A stretch of DNA of 21,569 nt from Actinomycetes bacterium (GCA_023336875.1 JAMBLH010000269.1:1-21569), one strand, 5' to 3'. Positions 8,441-14,807 are shown, counted from the stretch's first letter. Numbers and translations are program-made. Notes: generated by a model from the sequence alone, not told the origin.

Positions 8441-10219
8441 TCAATCGCGATCTGGAGCTACGCCAAGTTGATGCAGCGCGGTCTGGGCTACATCGGCGAA
8501 GACGGGAGCAGCCGAAGCACCGCCAAGCGACAGTTCCGTGCCATCCTCGAGACTCCCTTGAGGCGCGTCGAGGACAATGGCGACAACAACCCTCGGATCA
8601 GTGAGAGGTGCGATGCCGATGAATGATGCAGTCGTGTCATCCGAGTACACACCAGCCTCGACATCGAACTTCTGGCTGGTACCAGTCTTTCCGCCGGAAG
8701 TGTAGTCCGTCATGCGCGCACGTCTTCCCGTACCGTTGTCCGTCTCGACGACACGCCCGAGCAATCTACGCATTTCCGCCGCAGTCTCCTCCGAAACTAC
8801 GCGCCGAGATCTCGGTTTGGTCGCGATGCGCGAACCGTTCGCTTTGATGATCTCCTTGACAAGATACGGCTCGGTCCATACACCGTCGTTGGCGATGGTT
8901 GCGTATACGGCGGCCATCTGCAGCGCTGTTGTTCCCACGGCGTACCCGATCGCGATCGATGAACCAGAGGTCTTGTTCCAACTCACCGCTGGGTCGAGGC
9001 TTCCATGTCGTTCTCCCGAGATGTCAAGACCGGAGGGGCTCCCAAGCCCGAAGGCTGTGAGGTACTCATAATGCAGATCGTTTCCTAGACGGTTCTGAAT
9101 CTCAATTGTGCCGACATTTGAGGAGCGAGAAAAGACATCCTGGACAGGCAACCACGGAGGGTTGTATCCGTGGTCGGCGTACTCGAACTCGCCAACGGTC
9201 ACGGTGCTGGGCGTATCGATCGGCGTCTCTGCTGTGACGATCCCCTGGTCGAGTGCTGCAGCCACCGTCACTGTCTTGAGCGTCGAACCCGGCTCGTACA
9301 CGTCCGCAACGGCGCGGTTGCGCAGCACATCGGCCGTTACCTCGCTTCGGTCGTTGAGGTCCAAACCAGGCCAGCTGGCCATCGCCACAACCTCACCTGT
9401 ACGTGGAAGCAGTACCACGACTGACCCGCTCTCAGCGTTCGTCTTCTGTATGGCTCTGCGAAGTGCCTGCTCTGCTACGAACTGGATCTCTCTGTCGATA
9501 GTGCTGACAATGTCACTGCCTGCAATGGATGGCTCTACGAGAACCTCGCCTTGGGGAATGGCCGTTCCTCGCGGATCGACCTCGACGACGATCTTCCCTG
9601 GTCTCCCTTCGAGCTCGGAATCGAACGTCTTCTCAAGTCCCTCGATACCTGAGTTGTCGTCGGAGCGGACGAGACCGATGACTTGCGCTGCGACCGATCC
9701 GGCCGGATAGACCCGAAGAGGCCGGTCGCGGTAGAACACCCTGGTGAGCGCTGCTTTACGCCCTGCGTTCTCGACCTCGACAGCGTTTGCTGCGTCAACA
9801 GCTCTCTCGATCTCCTTCCTTCTCGTTGAGTCGACTCGCATCACGATCTCGACGTAGCGTCGCCCTTCGGCTTGGCCTTCCATGAGTTCTTGAGACAGTT
9901 CCTCGTATGACTTCTCCGAAAATGGGGCCAGCACCACAGCCGCAGCGTCGGGATCATCAAGCAACATCGGATCAACAACAACGTCGTAACCGTCGATCGT
10001 CATCGCCATTTCAACGCCATCCCTGTCGAATATGGTCCCGCGCGGTGGGTCGATGGATCTCTCTTTGATCCTTTGATTGAAACCATACTCAGCATTTGCC
10101 AGCGCCTGAGTTCCCTGAAGGTCAAAGAGCCGGTAGCCAATGCCCCCCCACGCAAGGGTGAATACCAGCCCAACGACCAGAAGCCGTAGGTCTCCCCTTT
10201 TCCAGATCTGGCCCTTCAT
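8441..10219 (-). CDS. ftsI: Septal peptidoglycan transpeptidase FtsI (class B PBP, PBP3-like)
   Basis: FtsI is the D,D-transpeptidase that cross-links septal peptidoglycan alongside FtsW. From the chosen ATG it is 592 aa, with a short cytoplasmic tail, one membrane anchor (about 11-30), a PBP dimerisation/pedestal domain beginning at PPRGTIFDRDG (58-68), and a transpeptidase domain with STLK (312-315, nucleophile Ser312), SSN (366-368) and KTGT (511-514). An in-frame ATG at 10261 would overlap ftsL by 17 nt and add 14 residues. I prefer 10219 because the basic tail plus anchor then starts directly. Neither start has a clear ribosome binding site. The 10219 ATG also overlaps, as ATGA, the stop of a four-codon ATG-initiated reading frame at 10230. 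Confidence 0.95.
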   Translation of the reverse strand: MKGQIWKRGDLRLLVVGLVFTLAWGGIGYRLFDLQGTQALANAEYGFNQRIKERSIDPPRGTIFDRDGVEMAMTIDGYDVVVDPMLLDDPDAAAVVLAPFSEKSYEELSQELMEGQAEGRRYVEIVMRVDSTRRKEIERAVDAANAVEVENAGRKAALTRVFYRDRPLRVYPAGSVAAQVIGLVRSDDNSGIEGLEKTFDSELEGRPGKIVVEVDPRGTAIPQGEVLVEPSIAGSDIVSTIDREIQFVAEQALRRAIQKTNAESGSVVVLLPRTGEVVAMASWPGLDLNDRSEVTADVLRNRAVADVYEPGSTLKTVTVAAALDQGIVTAETPIDTPSTVTVGEFEYADHGYNPPWLPVQDVFSRSSNVGTIEIQNRLGNDLHYEYLTAFGLGSPSGLDISGERHGSLDPAVSWNKTSGSSIAIGYAVGTTALQMAAVYATIANDGVWTEPYLVKEIIKANGSRIATKPRSRRVVSEETAAEMRRLLGRVVETDNGTGRRARMTDYTSGGKTGTSQKFDVEAGVYSDDTTASFIGIAPLTDPRVVVAIVLDAPQGSLEDGTELSLGGASAAPVFADVAQTALHQLGVAPDRD

Positions 10220-10244
10220 CTCGCAGCCATCGTTCGCGAGATCT

Positions 10245-10643
10245 TCATGAATCAGATCCATCCAGAGCCCGTGCCGGCACTGCCTCGCCGACGACCGCTG
10301 GTGCCCGTATTGGTCCGTCCACATAGATAGTGACTCGAGCGTCGGGATACACAAGGCCGATCCGCTCAGCCTCCATCGTGATACGTTGCGGATCCTTCAG
10401 ACCGGCAAGGTCGTATCGAAGATCGAGCTGCATCGAACTCTGGGTCTCGATTCCTGCGTCGATCTCGGCAAGCTCGAAAGCGGTCTCATCGAGAGAGATA
10501 CGAAGGAAGATCATCGCAAAGAAGACAGCAACTACAGCCACAACGAAAAGGAACAATGGGAGCATGCGCGGACCCCTCTCCCTCACGCGACCATCGGATC
10601 TGGTCAGTCGACGCTGCCGGAACGAAACCACCTGGGCTGTCAC
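10245..10643 (-). CDS. ftsL: FtsL-like septum formation protein
   Basis: This is a small bitopic division protein of 132 aa. It has a basic cytoplasmic tail (1-27, rich in Arg), one hydrophobic segment (about 28-47) and an extracytoplasmic stretch with heptad-like character (about 50-85), ending in the motif RITMEAERIGLVYPD that is typical of FtsL/FtsB-type proteins. A polar Ala/Val-rich tail follows. FtsL partners FtsB/DivIC and FtsQ to activate FtsWI. Sequence conservation in this family is low, so the call rests on topology, size and position between rsmH and ftsI. The ATG overlaps the rsmH stop as ATGA. Confidence 0.85.
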   Translation of the reverse strand: MTAQVVSFRQRRLTRSDGRVRERGPRMLPLFLFVVAVVAVFFAMIFLRISLDETAFELAEIDAGIETQSSMQLDLRYDLAGLKDPQRITMEAERIGLVYPDARVTIYVDGPIRAPAVVGEAVPARALDGSDS

Positions 10644-11572
10644 CAGATTCGCTCTCCAACTCGCATCACTGCGCTTCGCGATCGTGGGTTTCTTTCGATC
10701 TCCGCTGATGAGGGCCGAATCGCCTTCGGTGTCAGAATCTTCATCTCGGGTTCTGCTCCACAGACACAGACGGGGATCTCAGGAGGGCACGTGCACGCAG
10801 TTGCGTGCTTCACAAGGGCGCGTTTCACAATGCGGTCCTCAAGCGAGTGATACGCCATCACCACGAGCCGTCCTCCCGGAGCGAGCCGTTGGACAGATTC
10901 GTCCATGAGTCGCGCAACAGCCACGAGTTCGTCGTTGACGACGATCCTGAGCGCTTGGAAGACCTTCCTCGCCGGATGACCACGACGCCGTCTAGCGGCG
11001 GGAACGGACTCGGCAATGCAGGTCGCGAGATCGATCGTATCGAAGAAGGGCCGCTGCTTGACAATGGCTCGTGCAATTCTGCGGGCGAACTGCTCCTCGC
11101 CATATCGCGTGAATATGGATACCAGTTCGTCCTCGCCCGAGTGGTTGATGATGTCCGCAGCGGTTCGACCAGTGTCAGGGCCCATCCGCATGTCGAGCGG
11201 ACCGTGTCTGTGATAGGAGAATCCGCGCTCATCAGTATCGAGCTGGTGCGACGAAACACCGAGGTCGCAGAGAATCCCGTCAACCCTATCGGGGAGTTCT
11301 GCTTCGTCGAGGACTGTGCCGATGTCCGCGTAGTTGGCCAGGACGACGACGAGACGCTGCTCGTCCGGGGCCTGGAGAAGAGCATCCGCGTCACGGTCGA
11401 TACCGACAATGCGAACAGCTGGATATCGGTCAAGGAGCGCACGACTATGACCTCCCCCACCGAATGTGCAGTCGACGATCCAGGAGTTCGATGCTGGCTC
11501 GAGCCATGACAGAACCTCTTCGACCATCACTGGTTCGTGATACGAGGTGTCGTGTGGAGTGGGCTGATCCAT
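10640..11572 (-). CDS. rsmH: 16S rRNA (cytosine(1402)-N(4))-methyltransferase RsmH (MraW)
   Basis: RsmH methylates N4 of C1402 in the 16S rRNA decoding centre using S-adenosylmethionine. The 310-aa protein has the full set of family blocks: YHEPVM (11-16), the SAM-binding DCTFGGGGHS (34-43), DLGVSSHQLD (103-112), GPLDMRM (124-130) and YHSLEDRIVKR near the C-terminus. The ATG at 11572 is the first start compatible with the conserved N-terminus. A G-run (GGGGGG) lies just upstream and is the only candidate ribosome binding site. That site lies in the 3' arm of a strong potential hairpin described separately. The gene is 120 bp from mraZ, the only wide gap inside the dcw genes here. Confidence 0.97.
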   Translation of the reverse strand: MDQPTPHDTSYHEPVMVEEVLSWLEPASNSWIVDCTFGGGGHSRALLDRYPAVRIVGIDRDADALLQAPDEQRLVVVLANYADIGTVLDEAELPDRVDGILCDLGVSSHQLDTDERGFSYHRHGPLDMRMGPDTGRTAADIINHSGEDELVSIFTRYGEEQFARRIARAIVKQRPFFDTIDLATCIAESVPAARRRRGHPARKVFQALRIVVNDELVAVARLMDESVQRLAPGGRLVVMAYHSLEDRIVKRALVKHATACTCPPEIPVCVCGAEPEMKILTPKAIRPSSAEIERNPRSRSAVMRVGERIW

Positions 11573-11696
11573 GGTCAGCCCCCCGGAGCGCTGGCGCCAA
11601 AGAGGAAGCGGGCGGAGTAAGGGGTCTTCCCGATGGCATCCGGGGGACTGACCGCGAGCCAGCCCACAATTGTTCGTCGATGTGTTCCTGTGTCAT
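11445..11696 (-). other. Possible small reading frame coupled to mraZ and crossing the rsmH start
   Basis: An ATG at 11696 overlaps the mraZ stop as ATGA, the arrangement used at most junctions in this cluster. It opens an 83-codon frame that reads through both arms of the hairpin before rsmH and ends 128 nt inside rsmH in another frame. The peptide (starting MTQEHIDEQLWAG) resembles no family I know, and its second half is simply an rsmH shadow. It could serve as a leader whose translation opens the hairpin, or it could be chance. I do not claim a functional protein. Confidence 0.2.
11573..11653 (-). promoter_or_regulatory. Long RNA hairpin abutting the rsmH start codon
   Basis: On the transcribed strand the 5' arm GGTCAGTCCCCCGGA (11653-11639) pairs with the 3' arm TCCGGGGGGCTGACC (11587-11573). 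That is 14 Watson-Crick pairs plus one G-U wobble in RNA, with a 51-nt loop. The loop can fold further through GGAAG/CTTCC and contains the palindrome TGGCGCCA. The 3' arm ends at the base just before the rsmH ATG and contains its only G-rich candidate ribosome binding site. No U-run follows, so it is not an ordinary terminator. A role in controlling rsmH translation or as an mRNA processing site is inference. Confidence 0.6.
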
Positions 11697-12124
11697 ATTC
11701 CGTCCTCGCTGAGCACCTCCTCGATCGCGGCGTAGTAGTCGTCTGCTTCGGCAGCAACGGTCTCCCACGTCCGTGTGTCCCAGATCTCGACACGATCTGC
11801 AACACCAACAACAGTTATATCCTTTGCCAATCCCGCGTAGATTCTCAGTGGCTCTGGAATCTGGCATCGTCCCGTCCTGTCGAGTGACTGGTTGGATGCG
11901 GATGCAAAGAATGAGCGGGAGTAGTTCCGTGCCCGACGGTCCGTTCGTGGAAGCTTGAGCACACGCTCGGCCTCGGCGCCCCACTGGTCCATGGGGAACA
12001 CGTACAGACACCTCTCCTGACCCTTGGTCACTACACAACCGTCCTCCAGGCCCGCGCGAAATTTGGACGGCATCACTACCCGTCCTTTCTCGTCGAGCGA
12101 GTGGCTGTATTCGCCAAGGAACAT
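11693..12124 (-). CDS. mraZ: Transcriptional regulator MraZ
   Basis: MraZ is the conserved first gene of dcw clusters. It is a ring-forming DNA-binding protein of the SpoVT/AbrB-like fold that represses its own operon in characterised species. The 143-aa protein carries the two tandem half-domains, each with a D-x-x-G-R signature: DEKGRVVMPSKFR (11-23) and DRTGRCQIPEPLR (82-94). The N-terminus MFLGEYSHSLD is typical. The start at 12124 has GGAG about 10 nt upstream. A promoter overlaid with TGGG boxes lies directly upstream, which fits autoregulation. The stop overlaps a possible small frame (ATGA), and rsmH starts 120 bp further on. Confidence 0.96.
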   Translation of the reverse strand: MFLGEYSHSLDEKGRVVMPSKFRAGLEDGCVVTKGQERCLYVFPMDQWGAEAERVLKLPRTDRRARNYSRSFFASASNQSLDRTGRCQIPEPLRIYAGLAKDITVVGVADRVEIWDTRTWETVAAEADDYYAAIEEVLSEDGI

Positions 12125-12155
12125 TTTCTGGTGTCTCCATCATCACGGGGATGTC

Positions 12156-12190
12156 TCCCACGAACTCCCACTATGGCCCACTCTGTGCCA
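12156..12190 (-). promoter_or_regulatory. MraZ operator: four 10-bp-phased TGG(G/C) boxes
   Basis: Reading the minus strand, TGGCA (12190-12186), TGGGC (12180-12176), TGGGA (12170-12166) and TGGGA (12160-12156) are each separated by exactly 5 nt, a 10-bp period. Each is preceded by G. In E. coli, MraZ binds TGGGN repeats separated by 5 nt upstream of mraZ, and this matches that layout. The boxes run from the promoter spacer across the -10 element to just past the predicted transcription start, so binding should block RNA polymerase. The first box deviates from TGGG. Confidence 0.85.
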
Positions 12191-12198
12191 CTTGTCAA
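12170..12198 (-). promoter_or_regulatory. mraZ (dcw cluster) promoter
   Basis: A consensus -35 element TTGACA (12198-12193) is followed, after exactly 17 nt, by CATAGT (12175-12170), a 4/6 match to TATAAT. The predicted start is near 12163, giving a leader of about 38 nt before the mraZ ATG. MraZ-type boxes occupy the spacer and the -10 region. This is the only strong promoter I see for the minus-strand cluster. Confidence 0.75.
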
Positions 12199-12308
12199 CA
12201 CAATGCTTCCAAAACCGCCCACCGAGCCACGCAGGAGATGCGGTTCGCTGTGTCACATCAGATCCACAGGAAACAACAGCGGCCGCGAATTCCCGACAAA
12301 CGAACCGC

Positions 12309-12336
12309 CTACCGTCTACCGTCTACCTTCTACCGT
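12309..12336 (+). repeat. Heptamer tandem repeat, four copies of CTACC(G/T)T
   Basis: Four head-to-tail 7-mers, CTACCGT, CTACCGT, CTACCTT and CTACCGT, lie 25 nt before the universal stress protein start and upstream of its AAGGA ribosome binding site. The tract is in the 237-bp intergenic region between mraZ and the stress gene, where I found no convincing promoter for the latter. It resembles the short tandemly repeated heptamers known from cyanobacterial intergenic regions in form only. A functional role is unproven. Confidence 0.85.
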
Positions 12337-12361
12337 CCACTCCCAAAAAGGATGTCCACCC

Positions 12362-12874
12362 ATGAAAGTTCTGGTCTGCACCGACGGAAAATGTGACATC
12401 GATGTGACAGCGAAATTCGCCCATGCGCTTGCTGGCTCTGAAGGGTCAACGACTGTGCTCACGGTCGTGCCGATTCCACGTCAACTTCTTCCACAGCTTC
12501 GCGAGCAGTGGGGAGAGACGCCGAGTTCGACCGCACATGTCGACGCGGAGTATGTCGGCGCGCCTGGGAGCATGCAAGGGATCGCGAGAAGCTTTCCCGG
12601 CGACGATGCAGTCATTGAGCAATATCTCGGCAACAAGCGAATCGAGTTGTGCAAGCCAGTCGTCAAAGCGATTCGGAAGCTTGGAGGAGACTCCACGTCC
12701 GATGTGAAAGAGGGACATGAAATCGCGGCAAGGATCATGGAGGTTGCACAGGAGATCGAGGCGGACGTCATCGTTATCGGCTCTCACGGGGGCGGTGCGT
12801 TCCAAGGACTCCTCGGTTCAACCGGGTCAAAGCTTGTGCGCCGCGCGACACGTCCGGTGCTCGTGCTCAGGTAG
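12362..12874 (+). CDS. Universal stress protein (UspA-like domain)
   Basis: This is a single-domain UspA-like protein of 170 aa. It starts MKVLVCTDGK, with the family's N-terminal strand and Asp8, and ends with the nucleotide-loop region ADVIVIGSHGGG (134-145) and the closing strand RPVLVLR. The usual ATP-binding spacing G-2x-G-9x-G-S/T is one residue short (GSHG at 140-143, then GS at 152-153), so nucleotide binding is uncertain. A charged insertion at about 41-115 makes it longer than a minimal 140-aa Usp. The ATG has AAGGA about 9 nt upstream. An open frame extends further upstream but crosses the heptamer repeat and is not credible as coding. Divergent from mraZ. Confidence 0.88.
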   Translation: MKVLVCTDGKCDIDVTAKFAHALAGSEGSTTVLTVVPIPRQLLPQLREQWGETPSSTAHVDAEYVGAPGSMQGIARSFPGDDAVIEQYLGNKRIELCKPVVKAIRKLGGDSTSDVKEGHEIAARIMEVAQEIEADVIVIGSHGGGAFQGLLGSTGSKLVRRATRPVLVLR

Positions 12875-12904
12875 TATCCGTTGGAAATGCTCGCGTGGAG
12901 ATGA

Positions 12905-12933
12905 TTGACCACTCAGCGCGCGTGAGGGATAAT
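12905..12933 (+). promoter_or_regulatory. Promoter of the recombinase-like gene
   Basis: TTGACC (12905-12910) and GATAAT (12928-12933) are each a 5/6 match to the -35 and -10 consensus and are separated by exactly 17 nt. The predicted start is near 12940. This lies downstream of an in-frame GTG at 12936 and so favours the ATG at 12954 as the true start. Confidence 0.65.
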
Positions 12934-12953
12934 CCGTGCACAAGGAAGGCATC

Positions 12954-13490
12954 ATGAGAGTCGCCGGGTATGTGAGACAAACGCCAGGAAGGGCCGATCC
13001 TGATACCGCGTTCGCCCAGGGCGAGCGTGTGCGGCGATGGGTGCTCGACACCGCAAACGAATTGATTGCTGTCTGTCAGGACCATCATTCGTCCTCGGCA
13101 GCAATGGACAGGCCCGGATTCAAGGCACTCCTCGATATCGTGCGTTCAAATGGCGCGGACGCGGTTGTTGTTGCAAACCTTGCAGCACTCTCACCGGACA
13201 AGATGACGCAGGAGATCATGATCCAGGACATACGTACGGCAGGGGCAACAGTGATTGCAACCGACGACAGCGACATCGAAGCACTCAGAACAGGCGAGAA
13301 TGACCACGCACGCATGGTCGTTCGCGACGTCCTCGCTCGAATCGCGGAGTACCGCTCCGCGTTCGGACTATCTGGCGACGTCGAACCCACGGTCGAGGCG
13401 TCAGTGATCTCACCCCTCGACACGGACGCGGGCGGCTCAACGGATGTGGTTGTTGAACTCATCGTGCCGCGGGCACAGAACGACAGCTAG
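12954..13490 (+). CDS. Serine-recombinase-like N-terminal domain protein, probably catalytically inactive
   Basis: The first 110 or so residues follow the fold pattern of the resolvase/invertase catalytic domain: MRVAGYVRQT at the start, DRPGFKALLDIVRSNGADAVVVANLAALS (52-80) and a later strand VIATDD. The catalytic positions appear changed. The Y-x-R-V-S motif reads YVRQT (Thr10 for Ser), and the L-D-R-L-S-R motif reads LAALSP (76-81), which removes both active-site arginines and the Asp. No C-terminal DNA-binding helix-turn-helix or zinc-ribbon domain follows; residues 140-178 are a short acidic tail. The start at 12954 has an AAGGAAGG ribosome site and its own promoter. No att site or mobile element is visible nearby. 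A regulatory or structural role is possible but unknown. Confidence 0.75.
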   Translation: MRVAGYVRQTPGRADPDTAFAQGERVRRWVLDTANELIAVCQDHHSSSAAMDRPGFKALLDIVRSNGADAVVVANLAALSPDKMTQEIMIQDIRTAGATVIATDDSDIEALRTGENDHARMVVRDVLARIAEYRSAFGLSGDVEPTVEASVISPLDTDAGGSTDVVVELIVPRAQNDS

Positions 13491-13521
13491 CTCCTCGCTC
13501 AGAGCCGAGATGTGCAGCGTG

Positions 13522-14400
13522 TCAGAGCGCCAAAGCTGCCCAGGCGGCTCTTCCAAGTGCGAATGCTCTCCCCGCCGCGACCACGGCGGAACCTGCAAAG
13601 AGCTCGCCGTCCATGTCGAGAACGATCATCACGATGTCAACGCCTTCGACACGCCGATCCTCTATCTCAACGACCACCGGATCAGGTGATGCCGGGTCAA
13701 CGAGGCTGGCGGCGGCTCTCACGACAGCAGCTTCAACGCCGCCCTCAGATGACGAAGCCACCTGCGACATCTCGGTACCGTTGGATGCGGTAACCGTGAC
13801 GATGATTCCTGATCTGCCCTCAACCACAGCAACGGAATCAATGCGGGCGATCGAGTCACGAGCAGAGATCGGCGAAGGTTGATCCTCCGCGACCTGCAAC
13901 GCATCGGAATCCTCGGGAACGGCTTCCGCAACAGCGGCTGGTCGCTGCTCCACGAATGGTGGAACCAGGTCGCCCTCCTCTGCTAGGACCGTCTCGGCCG
14001 CCTCAGTCTGGACACTGGTGTCGTCCGAGCCGTCATCGTCAACAGCCACAACCGTCGACACCTTATCGGTGAGATCGATGACAGCTCCCCCGCCGTGATC
14101 CTCGCCTGGAGACGACTCCGCCTCATCATCTGTCATCACCGCGACAGAACTCGGCTCTCCTTCTGTAGCAACCGCGGGTTCTTCGTCGACGAGAGGTGTG
14201 TCCTCCCCTGGAAGCTGTGTATCTGTGCCGAGCCCGTGAGAGCTCAGGACTAGACGAATCGCTTCGCCAACAGCCTCCTGATCGGCCCCCTCGGCGATTC
14301 TGATTCGTAGGCCCGCAGGTGCGTCCTGGGAACCATCTACCTCGGCGCCTTCAACACCTTGAATACGCAGAAGATCATCCTGCAATGAACTGGCGACCAC
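13522..14400 (-). CDS. Acidic two-domain protein of unknown function
   Basis: I do not recognise this 292-aa protein. It has a compact N-terminal segment (1-58, pattern LRIQGVEGAEV...GLRIRIAEGAD...VRLVLSSHGLG-like), a long acidic low-complexity linker rich in Asp, Glu, Ser and Pro (about 59-182), and a C-terminal domain (183-292). The C-terminal domain seems to be two copies of a strand-strand-helix unit, about 199-233 and 255-290, each ending in an Ala-rich helix. No signal peptide or membrane segment is seen, so it is probably cytoplasmic. The GTG start has AAGGAG 5 nt upstream. It follows the 77-aa gene by 24 bp on the same strand, suggesting one operon. It converges with the recombinase-like gene 31 bp away, with no clear terminator between them. 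Confidence 0.75.
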   Translation of the reverse strand: MVASSLQDDLLRIQGVEGAEVDGSQDAPAGLRIRIAEGADQEAVGEAIRLVLSSHGLGTDTQLPGEDTPLVDEEPAVATEGEPSSVAVMTDDEAESSPGEDHGGGAVIDLTDKVSTVVAVDDDGSDDTSVQTEAAETVLAEEGDLVPPFVEQRPAAVAEAVPEDSDALQVAEDQPSPISARDSIARIDSVAVVEGRSGIIVTVTASNGTEMSQVASSSEGGVEAAVVRAAASLVDPASPDPVVVEIEDRRVEGVDIVMIVLDMDGELFAGSAVVAAGRAFALGRAAWAALAL

Positions 14401-14424
14401 CGCGTCTCCTTGCCCTTTGAAAAC

Positions 14425-14658
14425 TCACGTTGCGCGTCTCCAACGAAGATACGAGACAACGTCAACGGCTGCAAGGGTCATATCGGATTGTCCATAGGCA
14501 GTAGTCACTCTCCATTTCATGACGGTGTCGTCAGGAATCGGTACGAATGGGAACTTGGTCCACCACCTCATCGGCGCAAGATCGAATACCGTACCAACAG
14601 CAGCCGGCCACAGATGCGGTCGAATCAGGACAGCAACGAACGCGCTCCACGTGAACAT
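14425..14658 (-). CDS. Small conserved-looking protein of unknown function (77 aa)
   Basis: This short frame has a protein-like composition, with several Trp and Pro residues and the segments LIRPHLWPAAVG, RWWTKFPFVPIPD (31-43), KWRVTTAYG (48-56) and VVSYLRWRR (67-75). The pattern RPxLW...PFVPxPD...TAYG...YLxWxR resembles small unnamed actinobacterial proteins I recall, but I can give no function. The frame stays open upstream to 14847, but that part runs through palindromic repeats and is unlikely to be coding. The ATG at 14658 has no ribosome binding site, but TACTCT lies 6 nt before it, fitting leaderless transcription. It precedes the acidic protein gene by 24 bp. Confidence 0.7.
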   Translation of the reverse strand: MFTWSAFVAVLIRPHLWPAAVGTVFDLAPMRWWTKFPFVPIPDDTVMKWRVTTAYGQSDMTLAAVDVVSYLRWRRAT

Positions 14659-14664
14659 GACAGG

Positions 14665-14670
14665 AGAGTA
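14665..14670 (-). promoter_or_regulatory. -10 element TACTCT, leaderless promoter of the 77-aa gene
   Basis: TACTCT fits the TANNNT -10 pattern and ends 6 nt before the ATG, so transcription would begin at the A of the start codon. No Shine-Dalgarno sequence and no clear -35 element are visible. Leaderless genes with this spacing are common in Actinobacteria. Confidence 0.4.
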
Positions 14671-14688
14671 CTTGACAGCAGCACGACA

Positions 14689-14750
14689 TACGACATACGA
14701 CACGGAGTCGTTCATCGTGAAGTGAGCGCAGCGAACGGTCGTATGTCGTA
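14689..14750. repeat. 13-bp inverted repeat with heptamer repeats in one arm
   Basis: TACGACATACGAC (14689-14701) is the exact reverse complement of GTCGTATGTCGTA (14738-14750). The left arm belongs to a heptamer tandem ACGACAT, ACGACAT, ACGAC (14683-14701). The 36-nt loop contains a second pair CGTTC/GAACG (14709-14713 and 14733-14737) and a small palindrome TTCATCGTGAA. It lies in the divergent region between the 77-aa gene and moxR. It may be an operator, a cruciform or part of an interspersed repeat family. Confidence 0.8.
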
Positions 14751-14755
14751 CAGCG

Positions 14756-14807
14756 AAGCGGTCGGCGGCCGGCAGGCCGCTAAGCGGTCGGCGGCCCGAA
14801 GGGCCGC
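14756..14807. repeat. Duplicated GC-rich hairpin unit
   Basis: The 15-mer AAGCGGTCGGCGGCC occurs exactly twice, at 14756-14770 and 14782-14796. Each copy is completed into a hairpin: GCGGCC-GGCA-GGCCGC (14765-14780) and GCGGCCC-GAA-GGGCCGC (14791-14807). The 26-nt unit therefore looks like a tandem duplication whose loops have diverged while pairing was kept, as in repetitive extragenic palindromes. Confidence 0.8.

Noticed and set aside
11575..11811. 78-codon minus-strand frame in the mraZ-rsmH gap
   Set aside because: Most of it overlaps mraZ in another frame, and it has no start context or recognisable pattern.
12279..12292. Adjacent NotI (GCGGCCGC) and EcoRI (GAATTC) sites, resembling a cloning junction
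   Set aside because: Flanking sequence is continuous with normal promoter and leader features on both sides and shows no other vector sequence, so chance is more likely than a cloning artefact.
12101..12361. N-terminal extension of the universal stress protein
   Set aside because: The open frame crosses the mraZ operator region and heptamer repeats; the UspA-like domain starts exactly at ATG 12362 with a good ribosome site.
12954..13490. Mobile element or integrase
   Set aside because: The recombinase-like protein lacks catalytic residues and a DNA-binding domain. No inverted repeats, target duplications or att-like repeats flank it.
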